Below are positions 11,195 through 23,800 of a stretch of DNA of 64,000 bases, piece by piece. The position numbers were made by a program, and so were the translations under genes. This DNA comes from Eopsaltria australis (Eukaryota > Chordata > Aves > Passeriformes > Petroicidae): positions 144,960 through 208,959 of the forward strand of contig JAVTVJ010001870.1 in NCBI GenBank assembly GCA_034509425.1. The letters are read 5' to 3'. A model generated the notes under the pieces. It had not been told where the DNA came from, searched no databases, and saw only the letters and a list, made by a program, of their open reading frames with translations. The stretch's first letter is position 1; the number at the start of each line of letters is the position of its first letter.

Positions 11195-11200
11195 AATAAA
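11195..11200 (+). terminator. ELFN2: Main ELFN2 poly(A) signal (AATAAA)
   Basis: The canonical hexamer sits in AT-rich sequence. Cleavage is expected around 11210-11215, just at a 12-nt A-run in the genomic sequence. A TG-rich element (CTTGTCTGG) follows at about 11291-11300, and a G-rich repeat array follows that; G-rich elements after a poly(A) site can pause polymerase and help termination. The A-run means oligo-dT reads here could also come from internal priming. Confidence 0.65.
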
Positions 11201-11307
11201 TTTCTTATTTAAAAAAAAAAAAACAAAAAACCCAAAAAAATCAACAAGTAAAAACTATGAAAAGCTGCTTCTGAGTCCATTTGTTCCAGCCTTGTCTGGT
11301 AAAGGAG

Positions 11308-11443
11308 GTGGGATGGGATGGGATGGGATGGGATGGGATGGGATGGGATGGGATGGGATGGGATGGGACGGGATGGGATGGGACGGGACGGGACGGGACG
11401 GGACGGGATGGGACGGAATGGGACGGAATGGGATGGGATGGGA
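11308..11443. repeat. (GGGAT)n/(GGGAC)n pentanucleotide array
   Basis: About 27 tandem 5-bp units are present. The first 13 or so are pure GGGAT; later units mix GGGAT and GGGAC, with a GGGACGGAAT doublet repeated at about 11411-11430. Every unit carries three G, so any four neighbours form a G3N2 quadruplex pattern on the + strand. Because the unit is 5 bp and lacks stop codons, long artificial ORFs cross it on both strands (Gly/Trp/Asp-rich or Pro/Ser/His-rich); these are not genes. Confidence 0.95.
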
Positions 11444-14400
11444 GGAAACAGGGTATGAGTGAAACAGAGAGTTGTGTCAGGGCATGGGAAGATTCTCCCA
11501 GGCACTCAGCAGTCACCTGCTTCCCCCAAACATGCTGTTTCTCTGCCCTTAGCTGTTGCCTGTTTTGGACTCATCCTTATTTTTACCCAGTCATCAGCTT
11601 TGTCATGATACCAGCCCTTTCCTGCACCAGTCAGCATCCAGGTTCTGCCCCACCCAGGGCAGGCAGACAGCACTGCCTGGGTGTAAGGCAGAGCTTCCTT
11701 GCCCATTACCTACAAAACAAATCCTCTGTCTGTGCTCCAGAGCTCTCTGGAGGAAGGCAATCCAAGGCAGGCGATCCAGCCGTGGGTAATGACTGAGCAA
11801 TCTGTAGCCTAATCCACCAGCAGATATCCTGATCTCAGCTCTTCCTCAGCATCAATATTTAACGTCAAGAATACAGCCAGCAAATCCTTGCCTATTGGTG
11901 CATTTATACACATAATTAGGCCAATTTGTGTATGGTGACATAGCAGCCATTCCCTTGAATGTCTTCTCTCTTCTCTGCCTCCTGTTTCTTAATGCTTCTA
12001 GTTTCTCCTGAGACTGGTATGGCGCCTTGGCTCAGAGGGTTTCTTTTTTTTTTTGCTCTTGCACATGCAGTTCTGATTAGACAGATCCAGCCATGGCTTC
12101 TAGGTTTCCTTATTTAGTGTGCTGAGCTCAGAGTCGCTGTTCCTTGTGTAGCAAAGGACAAGAATAAATGGTTCTAGGGAGTTGTGAATATGGGTACAAT
12201 AGCTCCTGGATGCAGTAGCTGATGACACTTAATGCTTGAATTGATTTCAGAGCAGACCTAGGAGCAGATGCTACTACAGGCAGATGCTTCACAGTCTGAC
12301 ATGTTCTCTATTGGACTTGGGAAGAATGACTGGTTGTGGGAAGGTGCTGGGCTATTTATCTCTGGAGGATGGACAATGGTGCATGACAAAGAGGAGCTCT
12401 TCTGGGGTTAATCAGAGCTTCATCTGCTTGGTGGAAAGCTGGATGTTTCAGTCAAAGTGATGTTTCTGGCATCTGCATCTCTGCAGTGCAGGGATATAGG
12501 CCTTCTGAGACACAGATTCTCAGACCTTGGGAGGAATTAATGCATAAATTATAAAGAGGCGTAATCTAATCAGTAGAGAGCCCCCATGCTGTTTATTTTG
12601 TTGCTAAATTCGATTTTGTCTCCTCAGTCCTTGCATTTCATTTGGTTGCTCTGCCACAGGGATGAGAAAGGACAAGATGTATTTGCAAATGCTGTCTAGA
12701 GGGGAGCAGGAAGCTTTGGGAAGGGAAGACTGTCAGGGCTGAAGTCATCATAAATGTCCTGAAGCCAGGTGAGGACTATTAGACTGAGGGGACATGGAGG
12801 CCCTGTAGTCAGCCCTCTGGGCCAAAATGATTTATGGTGAAACGGTTAAGCAGTGCTTGTATCTCAATAGCCTTTGACTGATTCCAGTCAGAGTCCTTAG
12901 GAGTCCTCTGCTCTGCACACTGTTGGGTTAACTGGTTTGTGTCCAAGGAAGGGATGAGGTGTGAGCTGTGTCTGTGTGTCTACATTATTCTCTCAAGTGC
13001 CTCTGGATGTAACTGTGTCCGACAGACTGCAGTTACTGCAGAAAACCACACTGACCCAGCATCCAGAACCTGCTTGGTGGACCATGATGTCTGTGTCATG
13101 GAATGAGAGAAGGGTCAAGGGCTGTGCTGTGGACAGTGAAGTGGCTGCAGTGGGCAATGTGAGGGTGGCCAGAGTGAGTTGGCCTGCTAAGCAAACCCAC
13201 CCTGGAGAAGAACAGGGTTCTTTGCACAGCCTCATGCTTGGCTGGCGGCAGTCTCAGAAAGACCATTTTGTGTTTTCTTGTGGTTGGTTCGTGCTGACGT
13301 GCTTCTTTTCCACCCTTATGAAGTTCAGTGACTTACCCAAGCCCTAATTTGCTGCAGCACAGAAAGACCTGCCTTAGCCACAGAGCCTTTGCTGGAAGTC
13401 ATATGGGACAACTGTCATCTCTTTGCCTATGTGTGCCTGTGCCTCTGTGCTGTGGCACTCACAGGCAAGTAGGCAACATTGCCCTCTTCTGGACTGACTG
13501 TAAGCACTGGAAGAGCAGCTCTGCTGGAATGGCAGATGACTCCTCTTTCCACTGCAAAGATAACAACCTTTCTGGGTCTTGATTTCCTGTCCAGATCTCG
13601 GTGGCTTTTACAATAGCCAGCTTGGATTAGACGATACTTCTCTGCAGCGCTAAGTGCCTGGGCATCCTGAGCAATCATGACTCCTCAGGGTCAGGCCAAG
13701 CCTAAGAGAGCAGAGTTAGGAATCTCTGCTCTCCAGATAATGCTGACTCCAGTGGAACCAGTAACCAACAGCTCTGGAGGGCAATGAACAAATGGTTGGG
13801 GGTGTGAGGGTCAAACTGCTGGTCTTTGTCTTGAGGGCTGTCTCAAGGGAATGAGAGCAGTGCAGGCTAGGGAATGGTCAGGCTAACATCTTTCCCCACA
13901 TCTTGGATGCACTTTCAAATAAAATAAAAAGGTGTGTATTGTGCAGAGCTGGAGAGCCACACAGAGGCCAAGGGGATTTGGGATTTTAAGTGCACAGGCC
14001 ATGCTCACCCATAGCAGGGGAGCAGAGCACTTAACAACCTCTACGTCCCCCTTCTGACCCTTGAAGGAAAACACAAGCTGAGAGAAGGAAAACTGAAACA
14101 GCCTGAAAGTGAAATATTTTGGAGTAAAAGTATAAGAGAGATGAAATAGGGACTTCAATGGTTTTATTCAGGTTCATATACATTGTTAAAAAGATGGGTA
14201 GATCACTATCACTGGTGGTCCCCTACAGGGACAAAGCTGAGGTTCTGCCACAAGTGTGGTGGGACTATGGCAGGGTGCAGAACTGCTCCATTCCCTGGCT
14301 TCCCAAATATTCGACATGGATCTGTGTCTTCCCTTCCCTTGCCAGGCTCCCTGGGACAGGGTCTGTCTCTCACAACATGGTTATGTGATACCTCTCACAG

Positions 14401-17400
14401 CAGGATTGCCAGGCTCCTCAGGGACTGGCAGTTATCATGCATTCCCAAAACAGAAAGGAATGGTAACTAAAATGAGTCTGAGGAGCTGTATTGGTGACTC
14501 CTGCTAAGCAAGGCAGAAGTAAACAGATGCCCAGCCAGTGCTACTGTGGAAAATGAATCAAAAGCCTCATCACTTTTTAAATAAGAAACACTTCCAAAAA
14601 GGAAAGTATTCTGCTCCATTCCTCTGTATACATTGCCAGAAAGGGCATCATTAAGAATTCATTGCAACTTCTGCACCCAATTTTCCGGCCCAGTGCCTTG
14701 TCCCACTTGTCTTGCTCCAGCTCCAAAGACAGTCGAGGCTCTGCCATGAGTATTGAGGGACAAACAGGACCTGAATAATAAGATGGAACCTGAAGAATGG
14801 AGGGGGGGATCTGGGGATCTCTGGGAAGAAGTGTCTGAAGGAGGGAAAGGCACAGTCAGGCATGGAGCATGAGGAAGAGTCAGACTTGCCCACAGACTTG
14901 CGAGCAAATAGGCACAAACCTGTCCCAGCTGCCTGCTGGTGCTAGATCACAACATTGGCCTGGGGATTTATTTCTGCTCTGTTCTTTCTGTTCCTGAAGA
15001 TGTGGAGTTGATCACTAGGGATACCTAACATCCAAAAATGGCATTCGGACTGAGGTCCTGAGCTGGAAGACAGTGATGCAGCTGACAAAAGTGGCCAAGC
15101 CAAGCCAAACTGTGTCATAGGGTGGATTCATCTGGACAAGGAGGTGCTGGTTATATCTATAAAGGCTGGAGTGGCTGTAGCTATTGTGTATGAGAACCTT
15201 CAGATAAAGAAAGTGGATGCTTCATGTTGTGATACCTGCTTGCCTGGGGGAAAGGGGTTTTCATTTTGGGCTTTGCTGAAATTGGGCATTGGGCCAGGAG
15301 ACACAGGAGATCCCCGTTTTTCATCCCTTTATGTTAAGGTGGGGAGAGAGCTGCTGCTTCTGTTTCTCTGCTGTACATTTTCTGTCTTTTGTCACTGCCA
15401 TGCGCCAGATTTCCTACCTGTGACACCTGTTTCTCTTTTTCTCTGCTTCTCAAGTGGAAGCCAGGGAGATAATTGGTATTTTTGACACTGTCTGTTGAGC
15501 CCTCTGTGGCAGGAGCTGCCAGATGAAGCTGTGAATTACATAGCACGGGTTAATTAGAGGCTTTTCAGGGCTATATTACCATACTCCATGAGGATGGTGC
15601 CCTCCTTTTTGGGCCATTGTAGGAAATTATGCCTATGGGGGAGAGGAGAAAGGAGGTGTTGGTGGCATTGATGGTGGTTGTGGTGGCCAGGAAAAGGATA
15701 TTTTGTCTCCTTAGTGGCACTAAAAGTGGTGGGGTGGAGCACACAACTCAGGAGAGTGAGAAGCAAGGCTGGACACAGGTGGAGGTGGAGGTGAAGGGGT
15801 TTTAAACTCCTGTAGAGCTGTGGTCTGATGTTGTGGGGGTAGCTGGGTGCCAGATCCCTCACTAGTCCTCATTCCTCCCTCCACTGCCGCAGGGAGCTGA
15901 GCTAGAAGGTAGAACTTGTCCAGAGAAACCGGGGCTTGAGTGACCTCTGGAAAGCCCTCAGCCACCCACGACTACCAGGTGACAACTCCGCTCCTGGATG
16001 AGTAGCTTGCTTCTCTAAGAAGGCATCATGGGCCCAATCCTGCCTCTCTAAGAAGGGTGTCCTGCCAGTGACTGAGTGTGCGGCTGGGAGAGAGCATCAG
16101 TCCAGTGGTGGAGTGTGAGAGGGAGAGAGGGGATCCTCCAGGTTTTGCTGTTCCTATCATCTCAGAGTTACTCTGTCTACACCTGCCTTCACTCTGCGTG
16201 TGCTGAGTTGTTTGACTTTGGGGTTGATGAGGAGACACTGCTCCCTTTCCCTCACTTAGATCCTGTACAGAGAAGGGGGCACTGATTTCTCCAGCCCTGT
16301 TGTGCAGTGTGCATGCCTGAAGGTGAAGCTGCCTGAGGCACGTTAGCCAGCCCAGAAAGAAGGAATATTTAGATGACAGATCTCCTTCCTGCTTTCAATT
16401 GTTGCTCTGCAGGGGTGCTTTGAAGTGGTTGGATTTGCCAGCACAGGCTCTCTACTCCCCCTTGTCCTCTCAGAGGAATAAGAAACTCGTTGCTTGAAGG
16501 CTTTGGAGCGATCACTTCAGCATATTATGGAGTCTTTCCACTGAAAAGTATAAGCTGCAAGGTCATCTCTGAATTCACACAGTTACAGCATAACACACCA
16601 TCCTGGGTCTGAAGAAACTGAAGAATTCCCTCCTGGCTGTGGGGGAGGGATGGATTTGCCTGGGTCTCTTGGAAAGTGACATCCCTTGTCCCTCAGATAG
16701 AGTTCATGAAACACCTTTGGGAAATGGAAGAGATTTGTCTCCTTCAGTTTCTCTTCACATCACCAATCCCAAGTCTGGTCAGTGTGGTGGATGGAGGGAA
16801 GCAGCTCACGGCGGCAGCCAAACCTCTGGGCTCTTTCTGCCTGGCTACCTGTAAGAACCAATCAGTCACCCAAAACACAGTCACAGGACACAGGTTCTCC
16901 TCTCACCTGTGTTTTACCTTCTAGGCTATCAGCTCCCTCCTCCTTTCCTGCAGATTGTGCTTTCCTCACAATTTTTTACCACTCCCTTCACACACTCTTT
17001 TTTTTCCCTGTTTTCTCTGTTCTCCACCTTCCTTCACTGACCCTCACTTCTCTGCTCCCTAGGGAATAATGATTTATTCTATTTCTTCTCCACTTTCTTG
17101 ATATTTTCGATCACCATCTCCCATCTGTTATCCTTTTCTCATTTCTCCATTTCTTTCCTTCCATTCAACCCCTTCTGTCTCCTCCCATGCCCACAAATTT
17201 TCCCCTCTCATATAATCTCAAATATAATTCCTCACATCTTGAGTCATCCAAACCGGCAAGGAAGTGGTTTCCCGCAGGGAAACAGAATGTGAGAAATATC
17301 TTTGTTCACCAAAAATTAAGTATTGACCATATGGGGTGGAAAAAAAGCCAACAAAAGGAAAAAAAAAGAAAAGAAAAAAAAAAAAAAGCCAGCTCATTGC

Positions 17401-20400
17401 TCAGAAAGGGATTAAGAAAGGCAAAATTTGTCTGAGCAATATTCACTACTGGGTTTAGAGCATTTCTGCATCAGTGTGCACTGAAAATGCTGCTAAGGTT
17501 CTCAGGCAGGCAGGCACTGCAGTGGGGCAGACAAAAGGTGGAGTCTGGGGGAAAGCTGAGATACAATCAGTGTGTGAAACAAACTTAGTATGTGAGTCAG
17601 CTGGATATTCTCTGCTGCAGTAACTTCTAAGATAATGGCTCTGCCCGAATTACTCCAGTTGTGACTCTCCCAGAAATGGCTGTGATGTGGGTTAGGAAGG
17701 GCGGGGGGCCTCTTTTGACATGGTGCCACACCATCAGACAGGAACCTGGTGAGAACTCAAAGCATCCCTGGAAAGTACTTCCAGGAGGGATCAAGCACCT
17801 TGCCCTACAGACACATTTCTCTGCCAGATCCCCTGATCTCTCCTGGCTCCTTATTGAATGTTTTCAGCTGTAACCAGCTTTTTGCACACCTTGACCCCAG
17901 AGATGACCTACTGCAGTGCCTGAGCATCACCCACAGGCCGGAATTTCTTAACAAAGACCATAGTACTGAGGAAATCAGATTTGGGCAGGGGCATCACCTC
18001 AGAAATGACTGAAGGAGAGAAAGTAACATACTGTTCTTGCAGGCAGGGGACAGACTCAGCACCACACATAATGACTCAGAGAGCAGCTTTGATGGGCAGA
18101 GAAATAAAATCTCAATGAATCCCGCAGACCCTTCTGTTTCAGTGATCTATTAAACAAACCATATCTCTGTGTGCTTAATCCCATGTGATCCTGATATTTT
18201 TAGCAGCTTGCTCATAGATAGGGTAACTGGGACTTTTTGCTTCACTTACAGGAGCCCTGAAGCCAGACTCCAAAGATTCCTAGTAAATAAGTGGATCTCA
18301 GGTGAAAATCCAGGTCTGCAAGTGCTGCAGTGAGAGACACAAATTGTTTGGTTACAGGAAAAACATCTTGGGATCTATCTGAACCAGCTGTTCTACAGCT
18401 GGATCTTAGGCTAATTCACTGTGTGACCCTGTTGGGATCTAGTCATGAAGATGGGGAGAGGTTGGAGAGGCAGGCATCAGTGCTTCAGACAGCACAACAT
18501 GCAGGGGTGGTGGTGGGGCAGTGTTGGATCTTGATGCTCAGTGAGGCTGCATACAGAGATTGGGAAAGGGGCTGTGGCAGAGTAGAAAAGGAATGTTCCT
18601 TCTAACGGAGACCTTGGGAGTGTGTGGTGTTGCTCTGCAGGGCAGCAGATCTCTGCCCTTTCCCAGTTTAGCACAGCCCAAGCTGGGTGTTGTGGTGTGG
18701 GGCAGAGGCTGTGTCTGTGCTGCCAGTGTGGGATGATCTGTACCATGCCCAGGCCCTGTGCTTGCAGCCGGGCTCTTCTGCTGTGTGATGTGGAGCGTGT
18801 GCATCCCACCTGCTGTTATAAATGAGGGGATTTGGTGGGCAGGAAAGGATTCCCCTTATGGCCCAGCTCCTTCTACTGTCACCACCTGGAACCATCTGAA
18901 CAGATGAGATTCCTTGGATCTGCACCAGGGTTCCTTGGACAGCACACATCCAGGAGGCTCTTGCCAGAAACATTCCCTGCTGGCAGCCATGGCATCAGGG
19001 TTTCTCATCCTCCAGATGGGGCAGCCCTTATGGGTTGCTCCATTGTTGGGATCTCAGACAGGAAAAAGGCCCACTGGAAGAAGGCACATGTTTTCTGGTC
19101 TCTGTATGATCATCTCCACCAAGCAGAGGCAGCAAATTTATCTGCCCAGGGATCATGACCTTTCTTCCAAATTAGGAAATATTTTGTGGAAAAGCAGCAG
19201 AAAATCTGCCATATCAGCATGAATCAAAGCTGTCTGCATCTTCTCCTCCACTGGGGATTCTAAAATTACAAGTGATCTGAAGAAGGCAAGCAGGGCAGAA
19301 GTACTGGCTATTCCTTCCCAAGTGAGAACATTGAGTATCCTTGAAATGATTAAGCATCTGGTTAAAGAGAAAAATAAAGAAAAAATATCATAGTAAAGAA
19401 ATAGCTGATGAAATTCCTTGCCAAAATGTTTGAACCAAATTTCTGAAAGTCTTTACACTGTTGTTGGCCAGTATTAAGGAGAGAGACAGAACACTGGGAC
19501 AGATGGACCTTCATGACAATCCAGTACATCCGTTCTTCTGCATTATTGCACATCTCATCCAACCTCTGTCAGCTTTGTGCCAAGGTCTGCCCAGCAAGGC
19601 TGCTGCAATGGTCTGAAATGCCAGATAACTGTTAGCTTGATACTAAGATCATCTGACAGACCTGATGGGAAAAGAGCTGCATCTGAAACTTCCCAACATT
19701 GCAGCAGGGAGACTCAGAACAGTTTCTGTAGCTGCTGTTTCCTGTTCTCCCAGCACACAGTGAGCATTTACACAAAATTCAGGTCTTATAACTATTTGGC
19801 AAGTGGGATGCATAGGTAGAAAAAAAATTTAAATGTACGCAGCAGCAACCAGACAAATGAACAGGAGAAGGGACTACATTTAGCTTGGGTTTCTTGTCGA
19901 ATGAAAGCATAAAAGGGAGTACATCCCTGGAGACATGCTTACCTTGGGGAGCAGAGTGCCCACGTAGGCAGGTGTTGTGACCAAGACCAGGCTCATCAGA
20001 TGACATGAGAGAAAGAGAGCCATGCCACCAGGGCAGTGGAATCCTCCAAGCAGCAAAATTTGCCTCATGACTAGAATGCTGATGTCAGTGATTGCTGACA
20101 CAGGAGTGTGTATGGGAAGTGGTAGGATAGAAAAACCCAGGATTTTATTGGTGAAAGTAGACAAAGAAAAAGTTGAAACAAATGGCTTCATGACCTAAAG
20201 CCCCTTCTGAACCAGGAGAGGTCTTGAGACAGGGAAGTCCCTGTAGGATTGATCCTGGGAGGTGTGGGGCTATACTGGATGTGCTGATGACCTTGTTTGC
20301 AGTTGGCTCCACGTCCTGTCTCGAGCAGATGGCAGGTACGCTCTGCACCACTCGCCCGTGGGACACAGTGCTGAGTGTCTCTGAGTTAACCTCCAGGTGA

Positions 20401-20584
20401 GTTCCCCATGCTTGCCCAGAACCTTAAAAACCACAAAAATACAAAAGTATTGAAGGCAAAAGGAAGACTTGGCAAATGCTGGCCCACTGCTAAATGGGGC
20501 AGGTGCCCTGGTGAGACAGGGCATGGAAAACACAGAGGTTTCAAGTGGCTTCTCCAGCTCAGTCTTTAGTAACAATAATGGCCT
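11444..20584. other. Intergenic, no gene seen
   Basis: This 9-kb stretch lies beyond the ELFN2 poly(A) site. The open frames are short, lack splice context and match nothing I recognise. It holds a poly-T run at about 12043-12054, an A-rich run at about 17340-17387, a pyrimidine-rich tract (about 16900-17220) and AT-rich patches at about 11840-11960 and 12525-12660. Otherwise I see ordinary unique sequence. Confidence 0.6.
16900..17225. other. Pyrimidine-rich tract (+ strand)
   Basis: About 300 bp are strongly enriched in C and T on the + strand (TTTTCCC, CTCC, TTTCTCC motifs), with few purine runs. It is not a clean microsatellite and may be a decayed polypyrimidine repeat. There is no evidence that it serves a splice site. 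Confidence 0.45.
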
Positions 20585-20890
20585 TCAGAGATGCTAGGCC
20601 CCAGAGACTAGGGGAAAATAGGGAGCAACATAACCTATGTGGAAGAGGTTCAGAAAATACTAAAGCAAACTGGATGTGTGTAAGTCCATGGGCCCTGATG
20701 GATTGCATCCAGCAGTGCTAAGGGAGCTGGCTGGTGTAATTTCAAGGTCAATCTTTGAACACTCATGGTGAGTAGGAGAAGAGCCTGAGGACTGGAGGAA
20801 TGTAAATGTCACTATGGAAGTCTCAGTTTACAGGAAGTCATGGAAAGAACTGTGTCAACTGGAAAGGACGGAACTGAAATTCCTCTGTGC
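20585..20890 (+). mobile_element. Degenerate CR1 LINE fragment (reverse transcriptase region)
   Basis: In one frame, with lesions, the + strand reads a CR1 ORF2-like stretch: CKSMGPDGLHP, VLRELAGVI, IFEHSW then a stop, EEPEDWRN and NVTMEV. This matches the conserved GPDGxHPRVLRELA...EDWKxAxVTP block of avian CR1 reverse transcriptase (established knowledge). A following VSLQEVMERT-like stretch suggests an internal deletion. The copy has an in-frame stop, no start and no 3' tail, so it is a dead, truncated insertion. The ends are approximate. Confidence 0.75.
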
Positions 20891-23800
20891 TCTAATGGCA
20901 TGTTAGAACAGAGGGGTGATACTGCTGTGAGGAATCCGTGCATTTCTGATTCCTGCCAAGTTGGAACAATATTGGTGAGGCAAGGTTTATTGAAGGAGAC
21001 AAACGACTTTTTTTTGAACAAGCCAAATTAAATGTAAAAGTGGACAAGCTCATTTTTGGACTTGCTGCATGTACCTCCTCCTGTGGGCCTGACACCCTGT
21101 CCATTTTTTTCTGCTTGTATTCTGGCTGATCCTTCACACAAACCTTGCCACTCCTACTGTCTTTAGACATCACATTTAGAGCAGCCCTGAGCTTAAAATA
21201 CGAATTCCTATTTTCACAAAGACATAGCTGTAAAAGCAACATTCCCTACACTCATTGGTGAGCTGGCGAGAAAAGGAAGCCAAAGATTAAGGATTTGTTT
21301 GATGATCTCCTTGCATATGAGTACCCACTGTGATAATCCACACCTGCAATAAGGAAGAAGAGGATCAGCAGTTCCTCCAGGTAGTTGAACTGCAGTTCAA
21401 CAGTTAATCTTTCAGAGCTGATCTTTGCTGAGGTATAGCTTGTTCTCACATTAAGCTCACATGGTGTTCAGGTTGACTCATGAACCTGCCACACGCTGGA
21501 AACATCACTTTCTGACAGGTAATAGAGCCAAACAGAGCAGGGTCGAAAGCAAAACCCTCATGGATTTGCCAATGAAGGCACATCTTGGTGAATCCCAGGA
21601 ACTGGGGCATGTTCTTATGTTTCTCATAAGCCATAAGAGTTTGAGCTCCTTCTTGAGGGGAGGGAACTGAGTCCTTAGCAAAGCAAACAGTAATAAAACA
21701 AACCAAATGGTAATAGAGCAAAACAAATGGTACAGACTAGCAGGGAATGAGATACTGCAAACAGAATGAATAAGACAGAGCCTTGTTCCCTGAAACTCTC
21801 GCCAATGCCAAGAAGGTTTAGTAAAAATGCCCTGGCAGGTGGTAGCTGCTGTCCTGCTCCCACAGCCTGTCCTGCTGCTTTTGTGTTTGTGCTGTTTGAA
21901 AGCAGAGCAGGAGGCAGACAGCTTTCCTCTTGCTTGCAGGAGGCTCCTCCACAGAGCCAAATGGCCAGCACAGCATAGCCAGGTCCTGCAGCTGGCCAGA
22001 CACAGTCCTATCTCACCACAAACTCCCAGTCTTGGAAAGATGGGAACATAATATTCCTTCCCAGCACCTGCTTGGCTTGAACACATGAGCATCCTGCTCT
22101 GATGCCTCTGCTTGCCATCCAGTGCTCAAAGACCTCTTAGTTTTGGTCAGGGCTCAGGCCTTTTCAAGCCCAGCAAGACTGAGGAACACGTAAGTGTGAT
22201 GGCAAAACAAGGGTTTCTGCAGTGCTCATGCAGTGTGAAATGCAGCTCAGCTCTCTGCCAGCTGGAGGGACAGCAGCATGAGCCAGGTGCTGGGAACAGC
22301 CTTGCATTTTTGAGTGGCTGTCCTCAAAGAGAGGAAAAGCTAGAAGGAAGGCATCCCAGGAAAACTCTGGAGATGGGAAATGGCGCCATTGCTGCAGGTC
22401 CTCAGGAATCTAGAAGGTGAGATTCTGGTTTCCAGAGCCGTTTTTAGTGCCCTTGGTTATCCAAGACATTATCTGAGTGCTGGTGTATACTAAACAGTAC
22501 CTGTGGGAGATACTCTGGAGGAGAAGCTGAGGACAGGTGGGTGACCTTGCACTGTACACCAGTGCTCAGACCTCTGATTCACTCCTTGACTGACATAATT
22601 TGTGCTAACCCTTAAAACCCAGGATGGCATCAGCACTGCAGATTTTCAGAGGTACCATGAGAAATCATCTGGCAGAGCTCTTCAAAGCCTGGGTGATGTC
22701 ATCACTGCAAAGTCCTGGTGCAGGGCTGTTGAGCCTGTTCTTTGCTGGTGAGAGAGCAGGTCTTCCCAGCACCTTTCAGCTGGCTGCAAATTCCTACGTA
22801 CATTAGCACTGCACAGCAATAGCACAAAGTGTCTTTCAGTGGGAATATGTTTTGTGAGCTTTGATTGAGGCTGTGATGACATATTCAGAGACACTGGCCT
22901 GCACCAGGGGCATCTCTTGTGCTGCCCAGGTGCAGGTCTTTTGAACACGACAAGGGTCTGTCCCAGGCTCATGAGTTCTTGCAGGCTATTTACAGCCCGA
23001 GGGCTTTAGGACTCCCATCCTTGCCTTAGACAAAAGAATGAGATCATGTGTGGTATTATCATCTAAGGGTGACTGAGAAGACAGACCATCGTTATCAGCT
23101 TTCTAAGGAAATGGAAACATCGTGCTTTCCTTCTACATCGAGAGACTGTGAGTAGCAGCTTTTAACAAAAGGCAATGATATTGCCCATTCGAGTCTCTAA
23201 AGAGACTGATGTCACCAACTTGTGTAGCACTAAATTGCAAGATCAGTTCCAGATTGTAAAGACTGCTGAAACACTTGAGCACGGTGTAATGCCCAGCTGA
23301 CCACTCCTAATAAGCAGGATGTCCCTGCAGGCGCTGATAAACACTTGTTGTGATTACTGAATCAGAGCTGGCTGGGGAATTTGAGCACAGCCTTCTCATT
23401 GTACTGCAGGGCAAGTGTCTGAACGCACTTACCAGCAGGAGTGCCTCTGGAGGGAGTTACAGCCCTAGATAAATGCCTGCTTAAAGCCTTCTAGAAATCA
23501 CTGGTCTATGTTAGAGCCATGTGGCTGTAGCTCAGACCCAGAGAACCCTGTCTTCATCCAAACATTTGTATTGCTGTTGTCTGTGGAGCGAAGAAGTCTT
23601 TCTTCATCACTGCTTCCATGAGAATGGACAAATATCTTTAACCACTCAAGCTGGGCTGTGGGTGAATTCAGCTGAGCTGAGAACTTGAGGAGGCTCTAGG
23701 GGTGTGCAGATGTGTCTGGAGTGAAAGCTATGCCCAAACCATATGCACAAAAAGCAGGCTGTCTGTATTCCACTCTGCACAGTGTGCACAGGGAGGTGAG

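Larger units (their letters stand above)
5199..11212 (+). other. ELFN2: ELFN2 3'UTR, about 6 kb
   Basis: From the ELFN2 stop to the strong poly(A) signal at 11195 I find no exon and no convincing ORF. The T-rich end, with AATAAA about 10-15 nt before an A-run, looks like a genuine mRNA terminus. A 3'UTR of several kb is expected for mammalian ELFN2. The segment contains a CA repeat just after the stop, a purine-rich block (about 9500-9830), a C-rich block (about 10100-10970) and a T-rich tail (about 10990-11110). Antisense and sense ORFs of up to 171 codons inside it follow these biased compositions and are not called as genes. The extent is inferred from signals. Confidence 0.65.

Noticed and set aside
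11209..11796. Open frames of about 90-171 codons on both strands across the (GGGAT)n array
   Set aside because: They are produced by the stop-free 5-bp repeat (Gly/Trp/Asp or Pro/Ser/His peptides), not by a gene.
21505..22092. 195-codon ATG-started open frame on the minus strand
   Set aside because: No recognisable domain, low-complexity Cys/Ser/Leu composition, no splice or promoter context, and a length still plausible by chance in 64 kb read in six frames.
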